Of a stretch of 64,000 nt of DNA, positions 11,901 to 23,129 are shown piece after piece (within the stretch, counting starts at the first letter, position 1; each line of letters begins with the position of its first letter). This stretch comes from Cryptomeria japonica (lineage: Eukaryota > Streptophyta > Pinopsida > Cupressales > Cupressaceae): contig NC_081415.1 of assembly GCF_030272615.1 (NCBI RefSeq), positions 264,709,925 through 264,773,924 of the forward strand, written 5' to 3'. Made by a program: the position numbers and the translations under genes. Under the pieces are notes generated by a model. It did no database searches. It had not been told where the DNA came from and saw nothing but the letters and a program-made list of their open reading frames with translations.

Positions 11901-13113
11901 CTCCAAATCTTACTAAACCTCCATTGTATTCTTGAAATTTCATGAATTTACCTTTGTCTCATGTCATATGATGTGAGCATCATGAGTCAATGATCCATTC
12001 ATCCTTTACTTCAACTTTAGCTGCTAGGGCTTGTTCTACTGGTTGAGCAGTAGGTGCTAGTTGATCTTCTATTATAGCAACAAAAACCCATCCATTGTTT
12101 GCTGGATCCTCATCAGAATCATCAGTCACACCTTCATCAACAATGTAACAAGATTTGTCTTTGTTCTTCTTAAATCTGTATCTCTGATATTCAGGATTAA
12201 GCTTGTATGTTCTTCTAGCTTCTTCTCTTAGTCTAGCATGTCTATCAGGGCATCTCGAAGCCATATGACCAAACTTATTGTAGTTAAAACATTTAAAGGG
12301 TTCTTTACCTTCATACTTACTTCCAACTAGACCTTTAGACATTTTCCTTGCAAATAGTGCTTCAAGTTCTTCAAGTTCTTCATTCTCCTTCCTAGTTTCT
12401 TCAAGTTCTCTTGCATAAAAGGATTTCCAATCTTATTTGTCAAATGATGGAGTAGATTATGTTGATGCTTTAAAGGCCAAATCTATCTTTATAGTAGCAA
12501 TAGGACCAAATTCCTCAATTTCAAAAGCTGAAAGTTTTCCAATCAATGTATCCCTAGTTATTGATGTATTAGGCATTGTTCTCAACTCATTTATAGCAGT
12601 AACCTTCATTTTATATGCCGGTGGCAATCCTCTTAAGATTTTTGAAACAATTTCATCCTCACTCAAGGTTCCTCCACAACATTTAATACCCAAAACAATT
12701 TCATTTACTCTTTCCATAAAAGCAGAAATCCTTTCATCTTCTTCCATTTTCAGATGTTCATACCTGACTTGGAAGCTCTCAAGTTTTGCAATCTTGACTG
12801 TGGAATCTCCTTCATTCAGTGTTTCCAAATGATCCCAAATAGCTTTAGTAGTAGACCTATCTAATAATCCCATGATTTGTTGATCTGATAAAGCGCTCAG
12901 AAGTGCTTCTCTTGCTTTGCAATCATTCTCCTCATCTTTAGCTAAGGTAGTTGGAGCAATCTGACCAGCTACAACAATAGTATAACCATTCTTTGTAACT
13001 TCCTAGATGTCTTTACTAATGCAATTCAGATGTGTTTCCATTATGATCTTCCATATCCCATAGTTGGTTCCATCAAGTTTAGAAATGTCCTTCCTGAAAT
13101 AATTAGTAGTCAT
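8959..13113 (-). pseudogene. Copia A gag-pol polyprotein, nonsense-riddled
   Basis: Start ATG at 13113 ('MTTNYFRKDISKLDGTNYG', a typical copia gag start); the last stop lies at about 8959. All domains are in one frame over about 1385 codons. Gag (UBN2-like) at 13113-12450. Knuckle 'CFNYNKFGHMASRC' at about 12291-12250, with Tyr in place of the second Cys. Protease at about 11985-11940, where the DSG site is interrupted by TGA. GAG pre-integrase 'LWHKRLCHV' near 11620. Integrase Asp at 11424 (HIDLCGP), Asp at 11235 (LRSDQGGEF) and Glu near 11128 (VVERKN). RT 10296-9496 with FVDD at 9901-9912. RNase H 9496-8959 with YTDANW, STTESEY, CDNTAA and ADIFTKPLP. About 14 in-frame stops; those at gag, TPQ*NG, KA*LVCKG, VP*PKD, RIF*YL and KK*SC all fit single C-to-T or G-to-A changes. 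The two TGAs in the protease look like Gly positions and do not fit so simply. Confidence 0.93.
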
Positions 13114-13155
13114 TGGATCTCCTCAAGTTGTTAAACTTCTACAAAAGAGGACTAA

Positions 13156-13167
13156 GCTCTGATACCA
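13156..13167 (-). other. Copia A primer-binding site (initiator Met tRNA)
   Basis: Plus-strand GCTCTGATACCA, i.e. TGGTATCAGAGC on the minus strand, two bases inside the 5' LTR. This is the standard plant copia primer site, complementary to the 3' end of initiator methionine tRNA. Confidence 0.9.
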
Positions 13168-13169
13168 AT

Positions 13170-14233
13170 TGTTAGGTCCCAGAGACAACTGAGAGGAGGG
13201 GGGGGGTGAATAAGTTGTCTAATAAATTCAAACCAAAAACAACTTAACCAACTTAATGCTTAATATCGGTAAACCAGTTAAGTATGTCGGTAGACAGTGT
13301 TAACAGTTAATTGCTATATCGGTAAAGATTAATGCATGAAACATAAACACAAAGTCATCCACAACACATAACACCAATATTTGTACGTAGAAACCCTGTA
13401 AGGGGAAAAACCATGGTGGGAAACCTTACCCACAATCAGATGTTACTACTGTAGATAGTAAGTGTACATAAATGGGGTCTGCACATGCAGAAAGGCCAAC
13501 AACCTAGAGCTCATTGCTCAATCACAAAATGGGAGTCACATTGACTACAGTTGGATGGTTAAATCCAATAAGAGTGTATTGCACAAAATAGCATCTTCAT
13601 ATGCTGGATTCAGTACTGGTGTAATGCTGATATGCTTCTACAAAAACCTAGCTTCACCTTCAAATGATGTCTTCATGTATAGCTTTGCTTAATCTCGCAT
13701 ATACCTTCTCTTAATTCTTTTATGCATTCCACATTCGATCTTACAAATAAAATCTTACATTTATACCATAACCTAAGACCAAGTTTAGTAGGTAAGCTCT
13801 ACAAGATATGACAATAAAACAATTTACAAACAATATAATATCCGATGCAATAACTGATTAAACATGTCGGCTTAATGCATTTACAACAATAATAAATCAT
13901 CTTCATAGCATGCCATGCTGATCTGGTAAAGATAATCTTGCCGGTGTAACCCTAGGTAACCCTGGACCTATTCGCCGGTAAAAGAAAATATGCAAATATG
14001 ATTATACCAATGATTAATTCTTCAAAACAAAGTGTCCACATGATGTCTTTGACATTACCAAGTGTCTTCCATATCATTCCAAGTGCCGGTGATCATTATA
14101 TCCTGCTGATGAGCCATATACCAATAATTGTGCAAAAGTTATTTGCTTGCCAGTGAATGTTGCTGGATCTCCAAAGTGCTAGTGATTTAGTAGGTGTTGA
14201 CATCAATGACAAAACCATACCAAAATACCAACA
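13170..14233 (-). repeat. Copia A 5' LTR
   Basis: 1064 bp, TGTTAGG...CCAACA on the plus strand, partner of 7494-8559. It has a 9-base G run at 13198-13206 and the hairpin motif at 13388-13425. Differences from the other copy are mostly C/T and G/A, for example in CCGGT-type sites. Confidence 0.93.
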
Positions 14234-14238
14234 CATCT

Positions 14239-16959
14239 ATATGTGGCTACCTAGACCTTGAACAAACAAAAGCACCTTGTTTACAAATGGTGATGATTTT
14301 AGGCATGTAACCCTAGAATCCCTATTGATTTACGTGTCCCAACATGCCCATTGGATTGTAATCCACCACTTCATTCATCTGAGCATAGTTGCTTCACAAA
14401 AGAGGCCTAATTAGCCCTTTTAGGACAATCAACTTCCTATCGGCAAAGACATTTATTTTCCAAACCTTGACCCTTCCTTTTGGGAAATTGTATAACTTCC
14501 CAAAGGGTGTTTTAATCCATAATTTTTTTCCAAGGTGTTTGGGAAAATATGAACTTAAGGTCCCTTTACCGGCTAAATGGGGCTACAATCAACTAGGCCT
14601 AATTGAGTGAGTTTCTTAAGGAATGAGCATGTATTCTTGCCACTGGTGCTTTGCCTAAACTTAGGGAGTTTTTTATGACCCAAAACCAGTTGGCAAAGGA
14701 TTTGTAACCCTTGGAGGTATCATGGAGTGTGTTGTAACAAGATACCCCTAATTGAGTAAGCAAGAGTCTTGGAGATGGTGAGAAGATCGTACTAAAGTTG
14801 CAGAGCTTTGCCTTGATAGGATCCCATTCATGTGCTAGGGGGTCAGTGTCATACATTTGGAGGTGTTTGGCAGGTAACAAGGAGGGCTCTACATCACAAA
14901 TCCTAGCTTACATACATAAAAATAACATGCTTCTGAGAATGCGATTATACTTTTAACCTTGATCTATAAAAAACTAATCCATTTGTTTGCAGGACTTGAT
15001 TTGCAAGTTTTACATAGAAACTGGTTTCACATTTGTGTTGTTACTATTTTGTATTAGTATATGTAGTATTTTGTATTCGTATATGTAGTATTTGACATTA
15101 GTATATATAGAGTTTCACATTAGTATATGCAATATTTCACATAAGTTTAAGAAGTATTTCTCATGCATTTAAGTATTGTTTTGTATTCAACTAGTTATTC
15201 TAATGTTGTTTTGTTTTGGATTTGTCTCTATTCATGGGGTTTTTCTATGTTACTAATAATCAGACTGCAACATGTGGCAAAGTGGAGTGCAACATAGGTG
15301 TTTTGATCAGTCAAAGACATAAATAATACCTCAAACTACTATTTACTTGTTTGCAGAGGTAGATTAGGAGAATGTTTTTTTTTATAGTAAACAATCTTTG
15401 AATTAGTGCTTAAAATGAATCAGTTTTTTTGGTGTTTGGCACACTTGTGCATGTGAGAAGAACTACTATTAACACACACTATCCTCTCCCCTGGCTCTTT
15501 TGGTCTTAGGTGCAAAAGAAAAGTATTAGCGACACTTGATTTACTTCCTTTTAGGTAGAAGGGCTTGCCTCTCGAGTAGCCTATAAGGCTGTGTGAGAGG
15601 GAACGACCCAAGAGTTACTTTTTCGGTCCACTATATAAATATTCATGATTGTGGCAAAAGCCATAATCAACTAGTGCCATTGTGTTATACCGATGGTTTC
15701 CCTCAGTATCTACATGCAAATACTTTTGTGACCTTGACAAAAGTCAAAATCCCTTGTTGTTTGTGTGGCGGATGCGTAAAAAACTATGTTATACAAGGTG
15801 AGATATTCTCTTAAATGAGCCAGCCACTACATGTATAACCACCAAATTTATCATGAAATTTCCTCCACTACGAACCAAATTTGTTTTAGTTGCCAAAAAA
15901 ACCTTCCATTTGTTTGTGTAGGAGGTCGAACCTTTGAAGCTGCCCACAATCTTGCAGTTCATTATTGAGATATCAAATTCCTTGAGATCTTTGGGTCTTT
16001 AGGAATTCAAAGTCTAGTGTGCCCAACAAGTGTGTGTCGTGGAGGGGAGCCAGTGTCACCATAATTTTATGATATCCAATATGAATAAGTGCGGCTACGG
16101 ATTAATTTCTGAAGTGGGATCCAAAGAGAATTGTCCTTTGCTAGCTTAAGAAGTACATGATTGCTAATGCACTTATGATACTTGTGTGCTTTCTATGTCG
16201 GTGTCACCAAACAATCTTTTGTCAAAATCAGTCTAAATTGTCAAACATCACATTTCACCTGGCCTTAATCGTCATTGTCCTCTAACGGGTTTGATCTTTA
16301 TTGTCTTATCATGTTGCAATAATTCTATCTTCAGTTGGGCCTATTGTCGCCCAAGCTTGGTGTCAGATATGTTTAGCAACATCATTATCATCTACTAGAG
16401 TCTCAATTTTCATTGCCACTTTTATCACCCCAATTTCAAGTCATCATCTTGGTCATCATTTCAATTTTACATCATTACCATCATCAGTTTACATCCTTTG
16501 TCAGCTTGTGTTATCACCATCTCATTATTGTCATACTTTGTTCCTAAAGTCAGAGACCGATCTTTCAGTTAAGTCAAATCCTTTAATCCAATCATCAAAC
16601 TTTTCCAAGTTCATTAAATCAAATCAAATCAAGAGCTGATCCTTTTGTCTTCTTTGGTCTCACATCCAAAATTGTAAATCTACATCTCATTTTTAGCGAT
16701 TGTTATCACTAGCTCTTTTGACTATATAGAGTTTAGAGCTTAGTCTTGCATCATTGTGGTCTTGTTACTTCAAGCTAGAGGTCTAGTACATAATTCATCT
16801 TGTTTCTTGAGTATATCCTCTTGAGTCGTTTTAAAGTTGCATCATTCAAATTAGATTTATTTATTTGCAATTTGAGTATCAAATCATCCTAATCAATCAT
16901 CTTGTCCGTCCTTTCGATGATCAATCAGTTAATCTAAATCTTTGACTTTATCTTAGTTC
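14239..16959. other. Unresolved repeat DNA and probable leader of E
   Basis: No convincing coding similarity on either strand. 14239-15000 continues the sequence interrupted by copia A. 15042-15195 is a short tandem array. 16280-16959 is C/T-rich on the plus strand, lies directly before the gag start of element E, and is probably its untranslated leader. I could not find the 5' LTR border or primer site of E here. Confidence 0.35.
15042..15195. repeat. Short tandem array, about 22-24 bp unit, about seven copies
   Basis: Units of the type AGTATTTTGTATTAGTATATGT repeat with changes (TTTGTATTCG, TTTGACATTAG, TTTCACATTAG, TTTCACATAAG, TTTCTCATGC). Related TTTCACAT/TTTCGCATTCG words occur at 6260-6390, on the other side of copia A. 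Confidence 0.7.
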
Positions 16960-19183
16960 ATGCCTGTCACCACTCGATCTCAGTCTAGACAAGCAATGGA
17001 ACAAAAATCTTCTAAGTTAGGAGTAGGGACATCTGATCCACAACTAAATCTTGATTTGGGTATTAACCCCACTATACTTGAAAGTGCCCTAGTTTTGATC
17101 CACTTAATCCAGTCATCATTGAAGAAACCATGGTTAATCAACCAAATGAAATTGACACTCCAGTTAAACCCAGACAATGCACAAATGGTTGATGAAATCA
17201 TTGAAAGTCGCAAAAATCTAATCTTTGCTAATATGGTTGCCCAAGGTTTGATCATCGTGTGACCTGATACGTATGTAATTGTTAATACTCAAGCACAACC
17301 TCAACAATAGGTACCTTCACAACAACCCTCTCTAGTGCCACTTTCAATCCAAGCTTTGATAACACCGTCACAACAAAGTATCACACTTGCATCCATAGAA
17401 TTACCACCTTTGGGTATGATGGAAATATATTATGAAGATTTCTATGACATGCCATGAGGGCTCACATCACTTACACGAGGAGTTATCTACAATTCACCCA
17501 CTAATGTACCATCCATGCAACTTCCTACTTTAATTCCCATGGTTTCTCAAATTCCCATGACTTCTACCATAGTGAATACAACTCCATTCATCAATTCATG
17601 AGCCCATTAAATTTATCTTTTACACAAAAACCAACTTGGACCATAGGAATGCCAACTTATCATCCACCATCTAGTACATAGGCCATGACTGGAAGCATGA
17701 GTTATATAGCACCAACATCATATATGTCCCTGCCTATACAATCTATGCCATAGATTGTTATTATGCCTCAACATCAACCTCAAGTGACCATGCCACCTAT
17801 TGTATCACAATCATGATTCAGTTACTTATGAGCACCATCTTCATCTTATATTGTTCCAAATGTGCAATAGTTGCCAGGTTCTATTCATCAAAATCCTCCA
17901 TCATATAGTATGCCACAACCTAATGTATCTCATCTAAGCTATATTGGAGGTAGTTATTTGCAAGGTAGTGTTCCTCAAATTCAACAGCATCAAAATATGT
18001 AGTATCAACAACAAAAAATTCCTTCACAACAAAGTGTGGCAACTTACTCGTAGCCACCTCAGTATCGATAACAATAATCATCTCAATATCAACAACAACA
18101 AATGCCTTTTGTTCAACAAAACGTTCCCATTTATCAGAACATGGCAGGCTATCAATATCTGCAACAACAACCAAGTTATGTTCGCCCATCTCAAATGGCA
18201 TATCAAATGCCACTTTATCAACCAGCAATACCATCTCTTGAACCATTCCCAGTTAATAATGAATGGGAAGAAATGAATGCATCTCTCAAAACTTTACAAG
18301 ATAATAATTCTAAGAAGGTTTTTTAATTTTATGAGCTTTGTCCATATCCATTTGATGTCAATAACATCAATGTCATTCCCCAAATATTTTGAAATGTCAA
18401 AATTTGATAAATACAAGGGGAAAGGTGATCCACATCATCACATCAAGGAAATATATATGACTTGTCAAGAAGTCACATATTGTGATAATTATCTCCTACG
18501 ACTCTTTCCTAAGAGTCATAGTGGTCCATCTCTAGAATGGTTTTCCAAGTTACCATTTGGCATCATCACTACATTCACAGACTTATCAGAGAGATTTATG
18601 GCCCATTATCATTACAATGTGGAAAACAATATTTCCATGCTTGATCTTTGTCAAGCTAAACAAAAAACAAAAAGGAGGAGAGAGCCTTCTCGATTATATT
18701 CAAAGATGGAGAGCCCTTGCCGGTCATCTCCCTTGTATAGTACCCAACACTCAATTGGTTCCAATATTCATTAGTAATTTGCATCTAAAATTCACCTATC
18801 ATATTCACTTAAACTATGTAGCTACATTCAAGGATATCATGTCCAAGGGACCATCAGTAGAACATGCTTTCATTGATGAAGGAATCATCAAACTCTTTAA
18901 AGAGTATTTTGATAAATCAAATGGGGACAAACAAAGATATTGGAACAAAAACAAGAATGTTGTAGGAGATGGTGTTATTGATTCTAAGGCAATTCAAATG
19001 GTTGTGGCTACAAAACCACCACCTACACAAGCACATTTTAATAAAAAATCAGACATCAATCCATCACCAAAAATACATGTTAATCCATCGTCTCAGGTTT
19101 ATCATAATCCTCAAATGTCGACATCACATGTGCAAACTAATCATAGAAATGCCATCACTATTTCTCAAGCTCCTCCTCGATAG
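16960..19183 (+). pseudogene. Element E gag, broken
   Basis: Start 'MPVTTRSQSRQAMEQ' at 16960, a typical gypsy gag N-terminus. There follows a long Gln/Pro-rich part (about 17280-18260, many in-frame TAG where CAG would be expected), then the retrotransposon gag domain at about 18380-18840: 'GDPHHHIKEIYMTCQEV', 'GPSLEWFSKLP', 'FTDLSERFMAHY', 'ESLLDYIQRWRALA'. A frameshift lies near 18650-18665, and the downstream part runs on another frame to 19183 (ending QAPPR). Gag would form the particle that packages the element's RNA. It is non-functional because of stops and frame changes. Confidence 0.75.
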
Positions 19184-19201
19184 ACAAATTATAACAAGTC
19201 T

Positions 19202-19480
19202 CAATTTACACCTATGGGGAACCCTTGTATGTGATCTTCAAGCATACAAAGCAACATAATATGGCCATGTATCCACAAACAATACTGTTTGATGAGTTTA
19301 AACCCAAACTTGATTGGTATAAAGAGAATGAGTCTTGTGCTTATCATTGTGTCAAGGGTCATTTGACAAAAAAATGCATGAAGCTTAAGTATCTAGTCCA
19401 ATATCTTATTGACCAAGGAAAAATTGATGTTGACCTTACTACAAGAAAGTCACCTTTTGCAAACCTAGGTATGTATAAGG
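19202..19480 (+). repeat. 279-bp direct duplication, copy 1 (gag knuckle)
   Basis: Copy 1 of a direct repeat (copy 2 at 20208-20487). It encodes 'WYKENESCAYHCVKGHLTKKC' in two overlapping pieces; the knuckle C-x2-H-x4-H-x4-C lies at 19336-19377. Copy 1 has a frameshift relative to copy 2 near its start, and copy 2 joins in frame to the protease, so copy 2 is in the ancestral position on its right side. Confidence 0.85.
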
Positions 19481-20207
19481 TGCAAGGAAACTTGCAGCCA
19501 ACTTTATGATAATTTCCACATAACCCAATTTTGATTTCAATGAAAAAAACACATAGAAGCCACATGCAAAGAATAGACAACATACCATCAAAGATGACAC
19601 AAGATATATCTTGGGAAAACCCCCATGAGGGAAAAACCCAACCTTCAAAAGCATCCATCAACATGTATTATTCAACAATGCAACATTACAATACAAATAT
19701 GAAAGCTTTGAAATCCAGCCATCAACAAGCCATCGACAAGCACTCCATGTGAAAAATCATGTAACCACACATCCCATGCCATGCTTCCAACCTCCACAAA
19801 TGCTAACTTGGCTAACTAGCCTAACCCAAACAACTACCCTTGTGGTTGCTTTTCTAAACACAAGCTCCCACAAAACCACCAAGTGGTATTACATCAAAAC
19901 CATGTGCTACAAAATCATGTGAAAATACCATGGGCTACCTACCCCCTTGACCCCAAATCTAATATTGGGTTCTTTATTAAATTTATTTTAACAACATTAA
20001 ATAAATACAATATAATATGCCAATGTTACAATACAAATCATCAAGTGGTCTTGAGAATATTACCAAGGAATCTCTACATGCTACACATCCATGAGAAACA
20101 TCAATAAATAAATATTACATTACATGTCCATGGGAAACTCATAACATAAATATTACAATTACAAGCATTATTATGCAAGGTGTACAACACCTATTTTTCC
20201 AAGGCGT
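19481..20207. other. 727-bp unidentified insert between the duplicated knuckle copies
   Basis: AT-rich, no coding similarity. It includes 'GGGAAAACCCCCATGAGGG' (about 19612-19630), reminiscent of the hairpin motif in copia LTRs, and several ATAAATATTACAATTACA-like words near its right end. It is bounded by the two copies of the 279-bp repeat instead of a short target duplication, so it was not placed by a simple transposon insertion. Confidence 0.5.
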
Positions 20208-20612
20208 CAATTTACACCTATGGGGGAACCCTTGGATGTGAGATTCAAGCATATGGAGAATAATAATATGGTCATGTATCCACAAACAATACCATTTGAT
20301 GAGTCTAAACCCAAGCCTGATTGGTATAAAGAGAATGAGTCTTGTGCTTATCATCATGTCAAGGGTCATGCAACAAACAAATGCATGAAGCTTAAGTATC
20401 TAGTCCAAGATCTTATTGACCAAGGAAAAATTGATGTTGACCCTACTACAAGAAAGTCACCTAATGTGAACCTAGGTATGTATAAGGATGCCCTTCATAA
20501 ACATCAAAGAGAGGTTAGTATATCAAATGCAAGTCAATCTCATAAAACCCATAACATTAGCTATAACAAAGTTTCGTTTAACTATGGTGGTACGATATGT
20601 TGTATTACCTAG
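20208..20612 (+). pseudogene. Element E gag C-terminus with CHHC knuckle (copy 2)
   Basis: An open frame from 'MGEPLDVRFKHMENNNMVMY' (20220) through the knuckle 'CAYHHVKGHATNKC' (20343-20384) and 'KSPNVNLGMYKDALHKHQRE' to 20612. The following protease segment (20631 on) is in the same frame, separated by one stop. The CHHC pattern (His in place of the second Cys) is also present in element H and appears to be a feature of this gypsy type. The part 20208-20487 is the duplicate of 19202-19480. Confidence 0.75.
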
Positions 20613-20630
20613 GTAGAAGAGCATGTCAAT

Positions 20631-21605
20631 ATGATTCGTGTCAAGGGAGTTGATACTCAATGCACCACAACCACTAGAAGAGATCACATGATAGTTCTTG
20701 GAGCTCCACCTCCTACTACACCTCCAATTCCTATGCCAACACATTACAATATTTTTGAACATTTAGGGAAGACCCCTACACAGATCTCTATTTTAGATTT
20801 GTTAAAATCTTCACCTACTCATCAAGAGATTCTTAATCATGCATTGTTAGAAACCCATGTGCCTAACAACATAGATCCAACAAAATTTCAAGCTTTAGTA
20901 GCACATTTATCTGCCACCTACCATCTCATCTTCACCCAGTCTCATACTATGGTGCTTGATCCTAATCATATCCGTTCGCTCAATATGGAGGCCATTATCA
21001 AGCACTACAAAGTAAAACTAGTTTTGATCGATAATGGTTCCATCCTAAATCTTTGTACATGGAAATTTGTCACACAAGTAGGGTATATTATCATGGATTT
21101 TCATAACCAATGCATCATTATCAAATCATATGATAATGCATAAAGAAACTCAGTTGAGATGATTAATCTTCCAATTCAGGTGGGCTTGGTAACACAAGAT
21201 ACTCTTTTCCACATCATCCTTCTTGGTTGCCCATGGATTCATGCCATGCAGGCTGTGTCATCCACTTATCACCAATGTTTAAAATTTCCATACCAAGGTT
21301 ATGAAATTACTATTCATGGTGACACCCAACCCTTTGAGTATTGTTGCACTCTTGAGGTATCTTCCCCCTATTCTCATCCTTGCCAAGGCATCAATGTTGG
21401 AATCCATCAAGATACTCAATCATCCTCGTATGTTGACCTTGATTCCATACTCACTATTACAAAAGAAAAAACTTCTATTTCATCTACCTTTTCCAAGCTC
21501 AAGATCAATGATGTCGACTGTGGTGAATATGCTCTACAAGGAACCTTTGCAGTGGGTGCATTACCTCTAGATCGTCATACCCATGAGAAGACTACCAAAG
21601 AATAG
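20631..21605 (+). pseudogene. Element E aspartic protease region
   Basis: Two open stretches in one frame (20631-21143, 21159-21605), separated by one or two stops. 'KLVLIDNGSILNLC' has the catalytic Asp at 21030; this gypsy type carries D-N-G-S in place of D-T/S-G. Downstream, 'LGCPWIHAMQAVSSTYHQC' followed by L-K-F-P-Y-Q-G is the conserved flap-side block, also found in H as 'LGYPWLSSMKAIASPIHKC'. The protease would cut the gag-pol precursor. Residues after 21340 form a variable linker. Confidence 0.75.
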
Positions 21606-21730
21606 AATAAGAAAGAACATGTGGTTAGAATGTGTGGTTCTACTATATTTAAATCTCATGGTGAACTCAATCATGAGGTCATAGAAGGAGATATTAATGA
21701 GTGGCTTTTTCAAAGATGTTGTTGTAGACA

Positions 21731-22234
21731 ATGATACCCACCTTAATCACTTCAAAGAAAAATTACCCAGTAGCACACAAAGTGGCTACCAAGAAATGGG
21801 ATTACCAAGGTGGAGGATTAGGAAAAGAAGAGCATGGAATCAAAAGACCTATTGACCCAGTTCCAAATATTTTTCATCAAGGGCTTGGTTTTGGACATTC
21901 TTCTCATGATGTCTCAACTTCGGCAAGCACTTTTGGAAACAATGAAAATATTTTGGTTGATATCAAAGATATACCTGAGGAGGTTGTCAAACAAGCATAT
22001 GATGATATGGATAGCTCATCATCCTTTAGAACATCCACCCTCTTTAACACATCTATTCTCTTAACTGACCTTCCTCTTTGCCATCTCAAACTCATTGATG
22101 GTGGTCAAACTGTTGCACACTTGGATAAATTTAATAGTGATGGAATGCTCTTGCAATTCTTGGGAGCAACTGAGTGTTCACCATATTATCATCCAACTTT
22201 GCATATAGTATATAAGTTTGATCCTCAAGGTTAG
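21731..22234 (+). pseudogene. Element E G-patch linker between protease and RT
   Basis: The open frame contains 'WDYQGGGLGKEEHGIKRPID' then 'HQGLGFGHSS' (about 21794-21905), which matches the G-patch pattern (aromatic, G-x-G-L-G-K, x4-G-I, then G-L-G-F). G-patch domains bind RNA or RNA helicases and also occur in some retroelement polyproteins. The position, after the protease and before RT, is the same as in related plant gypsy elements. The following part (22010-22234) is not recognised. The frame differs from the protease, so at least one indel separates them. Confidence 0.65.
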
Positions 22235-22288
22235 TTTGGGGAATAGGAGATCCTTAACTGCAAAAGTGAAAAATAATTAAAAAATCAT

Positions 22289-23129
22289 TTGTCTACAGGT
22301 GAAAACCTTTCTGAGGCATCTATAGATTCTAGAAAAGTAAAAACAAAGGGTGTAACTTTTGGTGAAAACCTCTCTCAGGTGCTAGAAGATGAGGATTCTC
22401 CTCTTCCTCTAATTGACATACAGGTTTTGGATAAATCCCCAATCCTCACTGATGAGACAAGAGAAGTTAATTTGGGAACTGTAGAAAATCCTCGGATTAC
22501 TTATGTGGTAGCATCTTTGTTTGATGAAGAGTTACAAGTTTTTTATTTCAAATCCTCCACAAGTTGCCTATCAACTTTGTGTGGTCTTATGGAGACATGT
22601 TTGGGCTTGATCCTAAGCTTGTAGTACATCACCTAGCCGTTGATCAACATGTTAAACTTGTTAAACAAAATCTTTGAAAGATGCATCCTCAAATTGCATT
22701 ACTAGTCAAAGCATAGTTGGAGAAATTGTTAGAGGTCAATTTTATCGAACCAATTGATTATTCAAAATAGATTTCTAACATGGTACCCATTTCCAAACCT
22801 AATGGAGCTATCCAAGTTTGCACAGATTGCAGAGTCTCAACAAAGTATGTCCTAAAGATGATTTTCCACTTTCCAACATTGATATCCTAGTTGATTTAAC
22901 AATGAGACATGAAATGGTTTCCCTTATGGATGTTTTTTCAGGCTACAACTAGATAAAAATTGTAGAGGATGATCAACATAAAATAATGTTTACTACTCCT
23001 TGGGGCACTTTTTGTTATCAAGTCATGCCCGTTGGTCTCAAGAATGTAGGCTCCACATATCAACATGCCATGATAGTAATATTTCATGACCTTATGCATA
23101 AGATACTAGAGGATTGTGTAGATGATATC
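22289..23129 (+). pseudogene. Element E RT, N-terminal part
   Basis: Starts with a linker ('ITYVVASLFDEELQVF'), then shifts frame into 'VVHHLAVDQHVKLVKQNL', 'EKLLEVNFIEPIDYSK', 'MVPISKPNGAIQVCTD', 'HEMV.LMD.FSGYN', 'TTPWGTFCYQVMPVGLKN' and 'YQHAMIVIFHDLMHKILEDC', ending at VDDI (23118-23129). These are consecutive gypsy RT blocks. The active-site triad residues V-D-D are intact as sequence, but several stops and shifts precede them. Immediately after the Ile codon a solo LTR (23130-24763) interrupts the gene; RT resumes at 24769. Confidence 0.8.

Larger units (their letters stand above)
7494..14233 (-). mobile_element. Copia A, full-length Ty1/copia element
   Basis: Complete 6.7-kb structure on the minus strand. 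It has LTRs at 7494-8559 and 13170-14233, a polypurine tract next to the 3' LTR, an initiator-Met primer site next to the 5' LTR, and a gag-pol ORF between. The 5-bp target duplication CATCT is present at 7489-7493 and 14234-14238. LTR termini are TGTTAGG and CCAACA. The two LTRs differ mainly by transitions (seen by eye). The coding frame is unshifted but has about 14 nonsense codons, so the copy is dead. It interrupts LTR-like DNA of unknown type. Confidence 0.93.

Noticed and set aside
15593-15814. 73-codon ORF with several Cys
   Set aside because: No recognisable domain, no conserved neighbours, and length expected by chance.
19481-20207. The E insert as an intron
   Set aside because: It is flanked by a 279-bp direct repeat, and no consistent GT...AG pair restores the frame.
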